This document shows, piece after piece, positions 41,302 through 50,269 of a stretch of DNA of 64,000 nt; within the stretch, counting starts at the first letter, position 1, and the number at the start of each line of letters is the position of its first letter. The notes beneath the pieces were generated by a model. The model did not search any database, was not told where the DNA came from, and saw only the letters and a list, made by a program, of their open reading frames with translations. The DNA is from Hyphomicrobiales bacterium (GTDB taxonomy: Bacteria > Pseudomonadota > Alphaproteobacteria > Rhizobiales > Phreatobacteraceae), in contig JAFKKV010000036.1 of assembly GCA_017304475.1 (NCBI GenBank), positions 40,780 to 104,779 of the forward strand. The letters run 5' to 3'. Made by a program: the position numbers and the translations under genes.

Positions 41302-42606
41302 ATGAGCAGCGTCTCATATAACAGGCCTGCCTATCCGGCCGCGACCGCGACGGATGAGGCATTTCGCAGAGCCCAGTGGCGAATGCTTCTGGCGGCGATG
41401 TTCTGCTACCTGTTTTTCTACACCGGCCGCCAGACTTTCGGCTTCGCGATCCCCGGCATCCAGGCCGAATTCGGCGTCACCAAGGAGACGCTCGGCTGGG
41501 TCAGCGCAGTGATGCTCTGGGCCTATGCCATCGGGCAGGCGATCAACGGCAATCTCGGCGACAAGTTCGGCGGCCGCCGGGTGATGAGCGCCGGTGCCAT
41601 CCTGTCCTGCGCCATGAACTGGGCGACGAGCTTCGCCACCGGCGTCGTCAGCCTCGGTGTGTGCTGGGGGATCAACGGCTATTTCCAGGCCATGGGCTGG
41701 GCACCGGGCAGCCGGCTCCTGTCCAACTGGTGGGGCCGCAACGAGCGCGGCAAGGTCTTTGGCTGGTATGTCTTCGCGGCCGGGCTCGCCTCGGTCCTGT
41801 CCTTCGTGACCTCGCTGATCGTCGTGCACTACCTGCATCTCGACTGGCGCTGGATCTTCCGCATCCCGGTCCTGCTGCTGCTGGTCGGCGGCATCACCTT
41901 CTATCTGGTGGCGCGCGAGCGTCCGGAAGATATGGGCTTCAAGTCGCCGCATGACGCGGCCGACAACGACAAGGCGACGGTGGTCGCCGACGACGAGAGC
42001 TCGTTCGAGCGCTACAAGGGCGTGCTGAAGAACTGGCGGCTGCTGGTCGGCGGCCTCGCCATCGGCTTCCAGAACGCCGCGCGCTACGGCCTCCTGATCT
42101 GGGTGCCCGTGCACTTCCTCGGTTCGAACTGGGCGAAGGCGGGCGCCGGATCCGCCGTCATCGACCCGAAATGGATCAGCATCGCGCTGCCGGTCGGCAT
42201 GGCGATCGGGGCGGCCACCAATGGCTGGGTGTCGGACCGCATCTTCAATTCGAAGCGTTATCTGGCGATCGTGCTCTACATGGTGCTGGCGGCGATCACC
42301 TCGCTCTACATGTACACGATCCCGGTGGCCGACGTTTACAAGGGCCTGGTCGTGCTCTTCCTCTGCGGGTTCTTCGTCTATGGCCCGCAATCGTCGTTCT
42401 GGGCGCTCTGCCCCGATCTCGTCGGGCACAAGCGCGCCGGCACCGCGATCGGCGTCATGAACTTCTTCGCCTATCTGTTCGCCGGCCTCGGCGAGCCGCT
42501 GATCGGCAAGTTCATGGACACCCACAACGACACGTCGCTGGTGTTCCTGATCGTGGCCATCGCCAGCGCGCTGAGCGCGACGGTCGCGCTGTTCATCCGC
42601 CGCTAG
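41302..42606 (+). CDS. MFS permease of the organophosphate:phosphate antiporter (OPA) type
   Basis: 434 residues, 12 membrane helices. The GlpT/UhpT-like opening 'FYTGRQTFGFAIPGIQAEFGVTKETLGWVSAVMLWAYAIGQAINGNLGDKFGGRRVMSAGA', 'GINGYFQAMGWAPGSRLLSNWWGRNERGKVFG' and 'LFLCGFFVYGPQSSFWAL' identify the OPA family, which moves phosphorylated anions. At the end of the alcohol dehydrogenase-phnA-phnY operon it probably imports the phosphonate substrate, perhaps in exchange for phosphate. GGGAGG precedes the ATG. Confidence 0.87.
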   Translation: MSSVSYNRPAYPAATATDEAFRRAQWRMLLAAMFCYLFFYTGRQTFGFAIPGIQAEFGVTKETLGWVSAVMLWAYAIGQAINGNLGDKFGGRRVMSAGAILSCAMNWATSFATGVVSLGVCWGINGYFQAMGWAPGSRLLSNWWGRNERGKVFGWYVFAAGLASVLSFVTSLIVVHYLHLDWRWIFRIPVLLLLVGGITFYLVARERPEDMGFKSPHDAADNDKATVVADDESSFERYKGVLKNWRLLVGGLAIGFQNAARYGLLIWVPVHFLGSNWAKAGAGSAVIDPKWISIALPVGMAIGAATNGWVSDRIFNSKRYLAIVLYMVLAAITSLYMYTIPVADVYKGLVVLFLCGFFVYGPQSSFWALCPDLVGHKRAGTAIGVMNFFAYLFAGLGEPLIGKFMDTHNDTSLVFLIVAIASALSATVALFIRR

Positions 42607-42619
42607 GCGCGATCCTTTC

Positions 42620-42646
42620 CCCGGCAGGGTCCCGTATCCTGCCGGG
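42620..42646 (+). terminator. terminator hairpin after the phosphonoacetate operon
   Basis: 9-bp perfect stem CCCGGCAGG (42620-42628) / CCTGCCGGG (42638-42646), 9-nt loop, 14 bp after the permease stop. No T-run follows. Confidence 0.6.
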
Positions 42647-42750
42647 CATCCCTTGGCGGCCGCCGCCACGGGATTGCCTTGCCGCCGACGCGTGCCAGAT
42701 CCCGCTGCTTGGGCTTTGACGGGGGCGCGCCGAAAGACGACACTTGGGGC

Positions 42751-45063
42751 ATGGCCATTTTCGCGACGCCACTTGCCCGCCCGGGTCTGCGCGGCATCCT
42801 CACCGGCACGCTGGCGGTGCTGACCGCGGCACTGATCTTCAGCGTCACGGCGGTGGTGGTGTGGACTGCGACGCGCGAGGCGCAGCGCTCGATCGGCCGC
42901 TCGCTCGCCGACCTGGCCGGCTTCATGCGCGAGGCGCTGGAGAGCGATGTCTACGAGCGCTGGCGCAGCCTGCGCACCATCGCGACGATCCCGGCTTTCG
43001 CGGACCCGCAGAGCTCCTACAGGGCGCGGCGTACCATTCTCGACCGGGTCAGGGCCAATGTCGAAGAGGTGGTGTGGATCGGCGTCGCCGATACGGCCGG
43101 CCAGGTGACGGTCGCCTCCGGCGGCCTCGATGAGGGCTCCAATGTCAGCGAGAGGCTGTGGTTCAAGTCGGCGCGGGACCGCGCGGGCGGGACCAACGAG
43201 AACGGCCAGCGGCCGCAATCCCTGACACCGACCGGCGAGCGGGTGATCGAGATCGGCTCCAATATCCGCAATGCCGAGGGCGAGGTGATCGGCAGGCTCG
43301 GCATGCTGATCAGTTGGGACTGGCTCGGCCACCTGCGCCGCTCCCTGATCGCGCGCTCGCGCGAGCGGCAGTCGGACCTCGAGGTGATGGTGCTCGACCG
43401 TGACGGCCGGGTGATCATCGGCGACCCCGCCCATCTCGATCCCGCACTGGCGCGAAACGTCGCCGAGCGTCCCGACGGCTTCGAAATCGAGAAGATCACC
43501 GACGGCCGGGTGCTGCTGATCGGCACCAGCCGGGCTGCCGGCGGGCGCGGCGTCGACGGGCTCGGCTGGCAGATCGTGGTGACCTCGAGCGCGGAGGTCG
43601 CCTTTGCCCCGGTCGATACGCTGCGCCGGCAGATCATCGCCGCCGGTGGTTTCGTCGGCCTGATGGTGCTGATGGCCGGCTGGTGGGTCGCCGGCCGCAT
43701 CGCAAGCCCCATCCAGGCGATCGCCGCGCGTGCCGATCGCGTCGGGCTTGCCGAGGCGCTCGACGGCGTGGTGATCGAGGTGCCGCAATCCTCCTCGAAG
43801 GAGGTGGTGTCGCTGGCCGCCTCGCTGCAGGGCATGATCGACCGCCTGGCGGATAACGAGGAGGCGCTGAGGCATCTCGCCAATACGCTGGAGGTCAGGG
43901 TCGCCGACCGTACCGCCGAGCTCGAGACCGCCAACCGGGCGCTGAGCGTGGCGCGCGACGATGCGGTCGCGGCCACCGCGGCCAAGTCGCGCTTCCTGGC
44001 GGCCGCCAGCCATGACCTGCGCCAGCCGCTGCATGCGCTGTCGCTGTTCGCCAGCGCTTTGGCGCGCCGGGTCAGCGGCGAGGAGCCGCGCCGGCTGGTC
44101 GCCAATATGGAGACGACGCTGTCCTCGCTGCAGGACATGTTCAACGCCTTGCTCGACGTCTCCAGGCTCGATGCCGGCATCGTCGTCGCCGAGCCCAGGG
44201 TCTTCGTGATCGGCGATCTGCTCGAGCGGGTCGCCGCCGGCTTCCGCGCGCAGGCGGCGGCGAACGGGCTCGAGTTCAGGCTCGTGCCGTCGCGCCTCGC
44301 GGTCACCAGCGATCCGATCCTGATCGAGACCGTGCTGCGCAACCTTGTCGCCAACGCGCTGAAATTTACGGCCTCGGGCGGCGTCCTGGTTGGCGTGCAC
44401 CGGCGCGGCGGTGTCGCCGTGCTGGAGATCCACGACACCGGTCCAGGCGTCGCGATCGAGGACCGCGACCGGATCTTCGAGGAGTTCGAGCGGTCGAAAC
44501 AGGCGGCCCACGGCCAGAATGACGGGCTGGGCCTGGGGCTCTCCATCGTCCGGCGGCTGTGCAACCTGCTCGGTCATCGCATCAGCGTGGCGAGCCATCG
44601 CGGTCGCGGCACGGTTTTCCGCGTCGAACTGCCGATCGCCGACCATGCTGCGCCGGCCATCGAGGCACGGCCGAGCATTCCCTCGGTCTCGCTCGCCGGC
44701 CGGCATATTCTGATCCTCGACGACGAGCCGATGATCGTCGATGCGCTGGCCCGGACGCTGCGCGACGACGGCGCGACCGTCACCGCCGCGAACAGCGCCG
44801 AGGAGGCGACACGTGCATTGTCGCAGGCCCTGCCGATCGACCTCGCGGTCATCGACCTGCAGCTCGAACAGGGCATTGACGGGCTGGACCTGGTGCGGGG
44901 CTGGCAGCGGGGCAGGGGGATGAAGTTGCCGGCGCTGATCGTCACCGGCGCGACCGATCCCTTGACACTGGCGCGCCTGCAGTCGAGCGGCATTGCCTGG
45001 ATGACCAAGCCGGTGGCGGTGCCGGCGCTGCGCGCCACGGTCGCGCGGCTGGTCGCTGCCTGA
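42751..45063 (+). CDS. hybrid sensor histidine kinase with C-terminal receiver
   Basis: 770 residues. Transmembrane helix ~15-38, periplasmic dCache-like sensor ~45-295 ('IGVADTAGQVTVASGGLDEGSNVSERLWFKSARD'), second helix ~305-325, HAMP, then HisKA with 'AASHDLRQPLHALSLFA' as H-box, HATPase ('NLVANALKFT', 'DTGPGV', 'GLGLGLSIV') and receiver (~655-770, 'ILILDDEPMIVDAL', phospho-Asp in 'LAVIDLQLEQG', 'MTKPV'). The 'SHDLRQPLHAL' H-box is typical of kinases that pair with LuxR-type regulators. The ATG at 42751 follows GGGG. It is convergent with the LuxR regulator, and their stop codons abut. Confidence 0.87.
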   Translation: MAIFATPLARPGLRGILTGTLAVLTAALIFSVTAVVVWTATREAQRSIGRSLADLAGFMREALESDVYERWRSLRTIATIPAFADPQSSYRARRTILDRVRANVEEVVWIGVADTAGQVTVASGGLDEGSNVSERLWFKSARDRAGGTNENGQRPQSLTPTGERVIEIGSNIRNAEGEVIGRLGMLISWDWLGHLRRSLIARSRERQSDLEVMVLDRDGRVIIGDPAHLDPALARNVAERPDGFEIEKITDGRVLLIGTSRAAGGRGVDGLGWQIVVTSSAEVAFAPVDTLRRQIIAAGGFVGLMVLMAGWWVAGRIASPIQAIAARADRVGLAEALDGVVIEVPQSSSKEVVSLAASLQGMIDRLADNEEALRHLANTLEVRVADRTAELETANRALSVARDDAVAATAAKSRFLAAASHDLRQPLHALSLFASALARRVSGEEPRRLVANMETTLSSLQDMFNALLDVSRLDAGIVVAEPRVFVIGDLLERVAAGFRAQAAANGLEFRLVPSRLAVTSDPILIETVLRNLVANALKFTASGGVLVGVHRRGGVAVLEIHDTGPGVAIEDRDRIFEEFERSKQAAHGQNDGLGLGLSIVRRLCNLLGHRISVASHRGRGTVFRVELPIADHAAPAIEARPSIPSVSLAGRHILILDDEPMIVDALARTLRDDGATVTAANSAEEATRALSQALPIDLAVIDLQLEQGIDGLDLVRGWQRGRGMKLPALIVTGATDPLTLARLQSSGIAWMTKPVAVPALRATVARLVAA

Positions 45064-45723
45064 TCAGGCGCGCGGCAGGAGTGCGGCGGCCGCGGCCACC
45101 GCGGCGGCGCGGTTGCGCACGCCGAGATGGCGAAACAGCGCGGCCAGGTGGATCTTGACGGTGCCGTGGCCGAGGTCGAGATCGCGGGCGATCTCCTTGT
45201 TGGAATGGCCACGCAGCAGCAGGGCCAGCACGTCACGCTGACGGGGCGTCAGCCGCGCGAGATCGGGCGGCTCGCCGGCCCGCTCGGCCGGGTCGGATGC
45301 CGGCGCGCGCTGCGGCATGGTGCTGGCGAGCGAGGCGGGCACGAAGATCGCGCCCTCGACGATGGTCTTCAGCGCGGCGACCAGGTCATCCTCGACAAGG
45401 CGTTTCGGAACGAAGCCGTTGACCCCGGCGGCGAGCGCCTCGAGTACGTCCTTGCGATCCTCGGAGGCGCTGACCACCGCAATGGGCAGGTCGGGATAAC
45501 ATTCGCGCACCGCCGCGAGGCTCGCGGCGCTGGCCATTCCGGGCATGGAGAGATCGAACAGAGCGAGCGCGACATCGCCGATCTCGCCGAGTTTCTCCAG
45601 CGCCTCGTCGAGCGAGCTGGCCTCTTCGACATCGTCGAAACCAAGCCGGTCCTTCAGCGTGAAGGCCAGGCCCATGCGGTAAAGTCCATGATCGTCGGCG
45701 ACGACGGCGATGCGGCGAGACAT
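45064..45723 (-). CDS. LuxR/NarL-family response regulator
   Basis: 219 residues. Receiver 1-120 with 'VVADDHGLYRMGLAFTLKD' (acidic pocket), phospho-acceptor Asp in 'LALFDLSMPGM' and 'VNGFVPK'; C-terminal HTH_LUXR 'LARLTPRQRDVLALLLRGHSNKEIARDLDLGHGTVKIHLAALFRHLGVRNRAAAV'. Its likely partner is the adjacent convergent hybrid kinase. Upstream on the same strand, a direct repeat of GGATACG at 45798-45804 and 45808-45814 (10 bp apart) may be its own binding site. Nothing else is evident in the 208-bp spacer to the RND gene. Confidence 0.87.
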   Translation of the reverse strand: MSRRIAVVADDHGLYRMGLAFTLKDRLGFDDVEEASSLDEALEKLGEIGDVALALFDLSMPGMASAASLAAVRECYPDLPIAVVSASEDRKDVLEALAAGVNGFVPKRLVEDDLVAALKTIVEGAIFVPASLASTMPQRAPASDPAERAGEPPDLARLTPRQRDVLALLLRGHSNKEIARDLDLGHGTVKIHLAALFRHLGVRNRAAAVAAAAALLPRA

Positions 45724-45931
45724 GTCCGAAAGGGGTAAGGCTCAGGGTGTCATGCTGTCAACGCAGGACACCGCGATAGACCCGCGGAGAGGCCGCCGGA
45801 TACGTTTGGATACGATTTTGATCGGATCGACGGTCCTGCAGCCGGCATTCTCCGCGGACCAGGTCCCCGGGGCAGCCGTCAAGGGCCGCCCCTGGGGAAG
45901 ATTGCGAGACGGCGCCCGGGGGCTGCCCGCC

Positions 45932-48900
45932 TTACTCGGCGGGCGTGCCGTGGGGGACCGCGGCGGCGGCCGCGGCCTTCTGGCTGCCGCGACGGCTGAA
46001 CCAATCGCTCAGGCCGTCGAACATGATGTAGATCACCGGCGTGATGAACAGCGTCAGCAGCTGCGACATCATCAGGCCGCCGACGACGGCCAGGCCGAGC
46101 GGCTGGCGCAGCTCGGCGCCGGCGCCCGCGCCCATCGCGATCGGCAGGGCGCCGAGAATGGCGCAGAGCGTGGTCATCATGATCGGGCGGAAGCGCAAGG
46201 TCGCGGCCTCGATGATCGCCTCCTTGGCAGCGACGCCGTGGTGTCGGCGTTCGACCGCGAAGTCGACCATCATGATGGCGTTCTTCTTGACGATGCCGAT
46301 CAGCATGACCACGCCGATCATGGCGATGACCGAGAGGTCGAGGCCGAAGATCTGCAGGGTCAAGAGGGCGCCGATGCCGGCCGAGGGCAGGCCCGACAGG
46401 ATGGTCAGCGGGTGGATGAAGCTCTCATAGAGCACGCCCAGCACGATGTAGATGACCAGCACGGCGGCGAACAGCAGCAGTCCCTGGTTGGCGACCGCCT
46501 GCTGGAACACCTGGGCGGAGCCCTGGAAGCTGGTCGCGATGGTCGCCGGCAGGTTGACGTCGCGGGACGCGGCCTCGATCCGCGAGACCGCCTGCGACAG
46601 GGCGACGCCCGGCGGCAGGTTGAACGAGATGGTCACCGCCGGCAGCTGCGCGAGGTGGCTGACGGTCAGCGCGGTCGGCTGCTCGCGGATGGTGGCGACC
46701 GCGTCGAGCGGCACGATGGTGCCGCTCGGCGTGCGCACGGTGAGCCGGCGCAGCATGGCGGCGGTGTCGTTATATTTGGGATCCGCCTCCAGGATGACCT
46801 GATAGGTGTCCTCGGGCGCATAGATGGTCGAGACCTGCCGGACGCCGAAGGAGGAATAGAGCGTCGAGCGGATCTGGTCGGCGGTCAGGCCGAGACGCGA
46901 GGCGGCGTCGCGGTTGACGTCGACGAGCGTCGAGCGGGCCTTCATCTGCAGGTCGGAGTTGACGTCCAGAATGCCCGGCAGATCGCGCACCTTGGCCTCG
47001 AGGATCGTCGCGTAGTGGCGCAACGCTTCGAGGTCGGGCGATTGCAGCGTGTATTGATACTGGCTGCGGGTCTGCACGGCGCCGATGGTGATCGACTGGA
47101 TCGGCTGGAAGAAGGCCTGGATGCCGGGGATCTGGCTGGTGACCCGGCGCAGGCGCTGGATCACCTCGTTGGCGCTCGCCTTGCGCTCGGGCTTGGCGCG
47201 CAGCGTGATGAACATGCGCCCGGAATTCTGCGTGTTGGCGGCATTGCCGCCGCCGACGGTCGAGTTGATCGAGATGACGTCGGGGTCGCGGGCGATGGCG
47301 TTGGAGAGCTCGGTCTGGCGGCTCACCATGGCGTCGAACGAGGCGTCGTCCGGGCCGAGCGTCGAGACCGTGATGAGCCCGTTATCCTCGACCGGGAAGA
47401 AGCCCTTCGGGATGTCGCGGAACAGGATGACGGTGAAGACGAAGGTGGCGAGCGTCACGCCGATCATGATCAGCGGTACGCCGACGACCTTGCGCAGCGC
47501 CCAGCTATAGCCGCGGGTGAGGCCGGTGAAGAAGCTCTCGAACAGGCGCAGCGGCAGGATCGGCCGATAATTGTGGTCGACCGGCTTCAGCAGCCGCGAG
47601 CACAGCATGGGGGTGAGGGTCAGCGACACGACGCCGGAGATCAGGATCGCCATGGAGATGACGAGGCCGAACTCGGCGAACATGCGGCCGACGACGCCGC
47701 CCATGAACAGCACCGGGATGAACACCGCGACCAGCGAGATGGTCATCGAGATAATGGTGAAGCCGACCTCGCGCGAGCCGACCAGCGCCGCCTGGAACGG
47801 CTCCATGCCTTCCTCGATATGGCGCATGATGTTTTCGAGCATGACGATGGCGTCGTCGACGACGAAGCCGACGGCAAGGGTCAGCGCCAGCAGCGAGATG
47901 TTGTCGATGGAATGGCCGAGCAGGTACATGCCGGCAAAGGTGCCGACCAGCGAGATCGGCAGGGCGACGGCGGGAATGATGGTCGCCCGCACGCTCTTCA
48001 GGAAGAACCAGATGACCAGCACGACGAGCAGGCCGGCCAGCATCAGCGAGAATTCGACGTCCTCGATCGAGGCCCGGATCGACTCCGAGCGGTCGTTGAG
48101 GATCTTGATTTCGTAAGAAGCCGGGGCCTCGCTCTGGATCTGCGGCAGCAGCGCACGGATGCGGTCGACCACTTCCACGGTGTTGGCGTCGGGCTGGCGC
48201 TGGACGGCGAGCACCAGCGAGCGCTTGCCGTCGAGCCAGGCCGCGATGCGGTCGTTCTCGACGCTGTCGACCGGGGTGGCGACGTCGGAGACGCGTACCG
48301 GCGCGCCGTTCTGCCAGGCGACGATGACCGGGCCGTAATCGGCGGCGCGGTTGACCGGGCCGGTGGCGTCCAGGATCGCCGAGCGGGCTCCTTCGTTGAC
48401 CGAGCCGACCGGCCGGTTCGAATTGGCGTTGACCAGCGCGTTCTGCAGATCGGTCAGGCTCAGGCCGCGCGAGGCGAGCTGGTCGAGATCGGCGCGGATG
48501 CGCACGGCATATTTCTGGCTGCCGAAGACCAGCACCTGGGCGACGCCCGGCAAGGTCGAGATGCGCGGCAGGATGGTGGAATTGGAGAAGCGGTCGAGAT
48601 CGGAAAGCTTGGCCAGGTCAGAGGCGATCGACATGAAGACGATCGGCTGGTCGGCCGGATTGACCTTCCTGAAGCTCGGCGGCGTCGGCATGTCGACCGG
48701 CAGGCGGCGCATGGCCGCCGATATCTGCGACTGGACGTCGAGCGCGGCGCCGTCAATGTTCCGGTTGAGGTCGAACTGCAGCACGATCGAGGTGTTGCCG
48801 AGCGACGAGGTCGAGGTCATCGACGACACGCCGGCAATGGTCGAGAACTGCTTTTCGAGGATCAGCGCGACCGACGACGCCATGGTCTCCGGGCTGGCGC

Positions 48901-49054
48901 CGGGCAACTGGGCCTGGACCTGGATGGTCGGGAAGTCGACGCGCGGGACCGCGGCGACCGGCAGCTGCTTGTAGCCGAACATGCCGGCTGCGATGAACGA
49001 GACCATCAGCAGGATGGTCATGACCGGTCGGCGAATGCAGAGCTCCGAAAGCAT
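45932..49054 (-). CDS. RND multidrug efflux pump inner-membrane subunit (MdtB/MdtC-like)
   Basis: 1040 residues. Proton-driven HAE1 pump with 12 membrane helices and two large periplasmic loops. Start 'MLSELCIRRPVMTILLMVSFIAAGMFGYKQLPVAAVPRVDFPTIQVQAQLPGASPETM' is MdtB/C-like; proton-relay Asp pair in 'LAVGFVVDDAIVMLENI'; 'PVLFMGGVVGRMF' and 'LTLTPMLCSRLL' are RND motifs. A single pump gene follows the adaptor gene by 12 bp. No TolC-type outer-membrane gene is present in the window. The substrate is unknown. Confidence 0.93.
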   Translation of the reverse strand: MLSELCIRRPVMTILLMVSFIAAGMFGYKQLPVAAVPRVDFPTIQVQAQLPGASPETMASSVALILEKQFSTIAGVSSMTSTSSLGNTSIVLQFDLNRNIDGAALDVQSQISAAMRRLPVDMPTPPSFRKVNPADQPIVFMSIASDLAKLSDLDRFSNSTILPRISTLPGVAQVLVFGSQKYAVRIRADLDQLASRGLSLTDLQNALVNANSNRPVGSVNEGARSAILDATGPVNRAADYGPVIVAWQNGAPVRVSDVATPVDSVENDRIAAWLDGKRSLVLAVQRQPDANTVEVVDRIRALLPQIQSEAPASYEIKILNDRSESIRASIEDVEFSLMLAGLLVVLVIWFFLKSVRATIIPAVALPISLVGTFAGMYLLGHSIDNISLLALTLAVGFVVDDAIVMLENIMRHIEEGMEPFQAALVGSREVGFTIISMTISLVAVFIPVLFMGGVVGRMFAEFGLVISMAILISGVVSLTLTPMLCSRLLKPVDHNYRPILPLRLFESFFTGLTRGYSWALRKVVGVPLIMIGVTLATFVFTVILFRDIPKGFFPVEDNGLITVSTLGPDDASFDAMVSRQTELSNAIARDPDVISINSTVGGGNAANTQNSGRMFITLRAKPERKASANEVIQRLRRVTSQIPGIQAFFQPIQSITIGAVQTRSQYQYTLQSPDLEALRHYATILEAKVRDLPGILDVNSDLQMKARSTLVDVNRDAASRLGLTADQIRSTLYSSFGVRQVSTIYAPEDTYQVILEADPKYNDTAAMLRRLTVRTPSGTIVPLDAVATIREQPTALTVSHLAQLPAVTISFNLPPGVALSQAVSRIEAASRDVNLPATIATSFQGSAQVFQQAVANQGLLLFAAVLVIYIVLGVLYESFIHPLTILSGLPSAGIGALLTLQIFGLDLSVIAMIGVVMLIGIVKKNAIMMVDFAVERRHHGVAAKEAIIEAATLRFRPIMMTTLCAILGALPIAMGAGAGAELRQPLGLAVVGGLMMSQLLTLFITPVIYIMFDGLSDWFSRRGSQKAAAAAAVPHGTPAE

Positions 49055-49066
49055 GGTTCAGATCCC

Positions 49067-50269
49067 TCAGCTCTGCTTGCCGGGTGTCGGGGCTTCGTTG
49101 GCCGCGGCGTTCGGCCGGGCCACCACGGCGGTGCCCGCGACCAGGCGCAACTGACCCGAGGTGATCACTTCCTCGTTGCCGGCGAGGCCCTTGGAAATGA
49201 CCGCGACGTCACCGGACGAGCGGGCCACGGTGACATTGACGACCGTGGCGCGGCCGTCCTTGACGGCGAAGACATAGGGGCCGTTCTGGCCGATCTGCAG
49301 GGCCGCGGTCGGGATCACCACGGCATCGTTCTCGACTCCCAGGGTCACCTTGACCGGCACGAAGGCGCCGGGCCAGAGCTGTTCGGCGCCGTTTTCCATG
49401 CGCGCCTTGGCGATCACGGTCCCGGTGGTCGGATCGATGGTGTTCTCGATGAAGGCGATGCCGCCGCGCGAGGTCCTGCCGCCGACGGTGGCCTCCACCG
49501 TCACCTGGCTGGCCCCGGCCGCGCCGGCGCCCAGGAGAGCGCGCATCTCGTAGAAGGTGTTCTGCGGCACCGCGAAAGCGATATAGATCGGGTCGATCTG
49601 ATTGAGGGTGGCGAGCGGCGCGGTATCGGCCGAGCGGACGAAGGCGCCGGGCTTGGCGACGATCGAGCCGATGCGGCCCGAGACCGGCGCGGTGATCTGG
49701 GTATAGGTGAGCTGGGCTGCGAGAGCGTCGCGGCTGGCTTCGTCGGCGGCCAGCTGGGCCTGCAGCGACTTCAGCGCGGTGATGGCCTGGTCGCGGGTGA
49801 GCTCCGACCCGACACGGCGATTGGCGAGGTCGGTGGTGCGGTCGCGGTCGCGGACGGCTTGCTCGATCTGCGCCTTGTCCTTGGCGACCTGCGCTTCCAT
49901 TTGCCCGATCTGGGCCCTGAGCACCCGATCGTCGAGGCTGAACAGCAGGTCGCCTTCCTTGACCAGGGCGCCCTCGGCGACGTGCACGGTCACGACCTGG
50001 GTGTCGAGGCGCGGCTTGATCTGGATCGAGGCGATGGGCTGGACGGTGCCGATGGCGTCGACGGTGATCGGCATGGTGCGGCGCTCGGCGCGGGCCAGCG
50101 TCACCGGGACGGCCGGCGGCGGGCCGCGGCGCGTCGCCTCGGCGGCGGGCGCGTCACGCTTCATCAGCGCCTGCGCCTTGACATAGGCCTGCTCGGCGAG
50201 ATCGGGCCGCCAGGTCGCGATGCCCCCGGCAATGGCCAGCAATCCGAAAACGATGACAACCCTCAGCAT
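49067..50269 (-). CDS. RND periplasmic adaptor (membrane fusion protein, MdtA-like)
   Basis: 400 residues. Single N-terminal membrane anchor ('VVIVFGLLAIAGGIATW'), split lipoyl domain ('VVTVHVAEGALVKEGDLLFSLDDR' and 'QITAPVSGRIGSIVAKPGAFV'), coiled-coil hairpin between (~115-185, rich in Gln/Ala/Asp) and beta-barrel/proximal domains ('GGIAFIENTIDPTTGTVIAKARMENGAEQLWPGAFVPVKV'). It bridges the RND pump and an outer-membrane channel. It is the first gene of the two-gene operon; the divergent spacer to paaX has a LacI-like GCAAACGATTGC at 50307-50318. Confidence 0.92.
   Translation of the reverse strand: MLRVVIVFGLLAIAGGIATWRPDLAEQAYVKAQALMKRDAPAAEATRRGPPPAVPVTLARAERRTMPITVDAIGTVQPIASIQIKPRLDTQVVTVHVAEGALVKEGDLLFSLDDRVLRAQIGQMEAQVAKDKAQIEQAVRDRDRTTDLANRRVGSELTRDQAITALKSLQAQLAADEASRDALAAQLTYTQITAPVSGRIGSIVAKPGAFVRSADTAPLATLNQIDPIYIAFAVPQNTFYEMRALLGAGAAGASQVTVEATVGGRTSRGGIAFIENTIDPTTGTVIAKARMENGAEQLWPGAFVPVKVTLGVENDAVVIPTAALQIGQNGPYVFAVKDGRATVVNVTVARSSGDVAVISKGLAGNEEVITSGQLRLVAGTAVVARPNAAANEAPTPGKQS

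Noticed and set aside
41314..44706. A long minus-strand open frame across the OPA permease and the sensor kinase
   Set aside because: Spans two unrelated genes on the other strand and shows no protein-family features.
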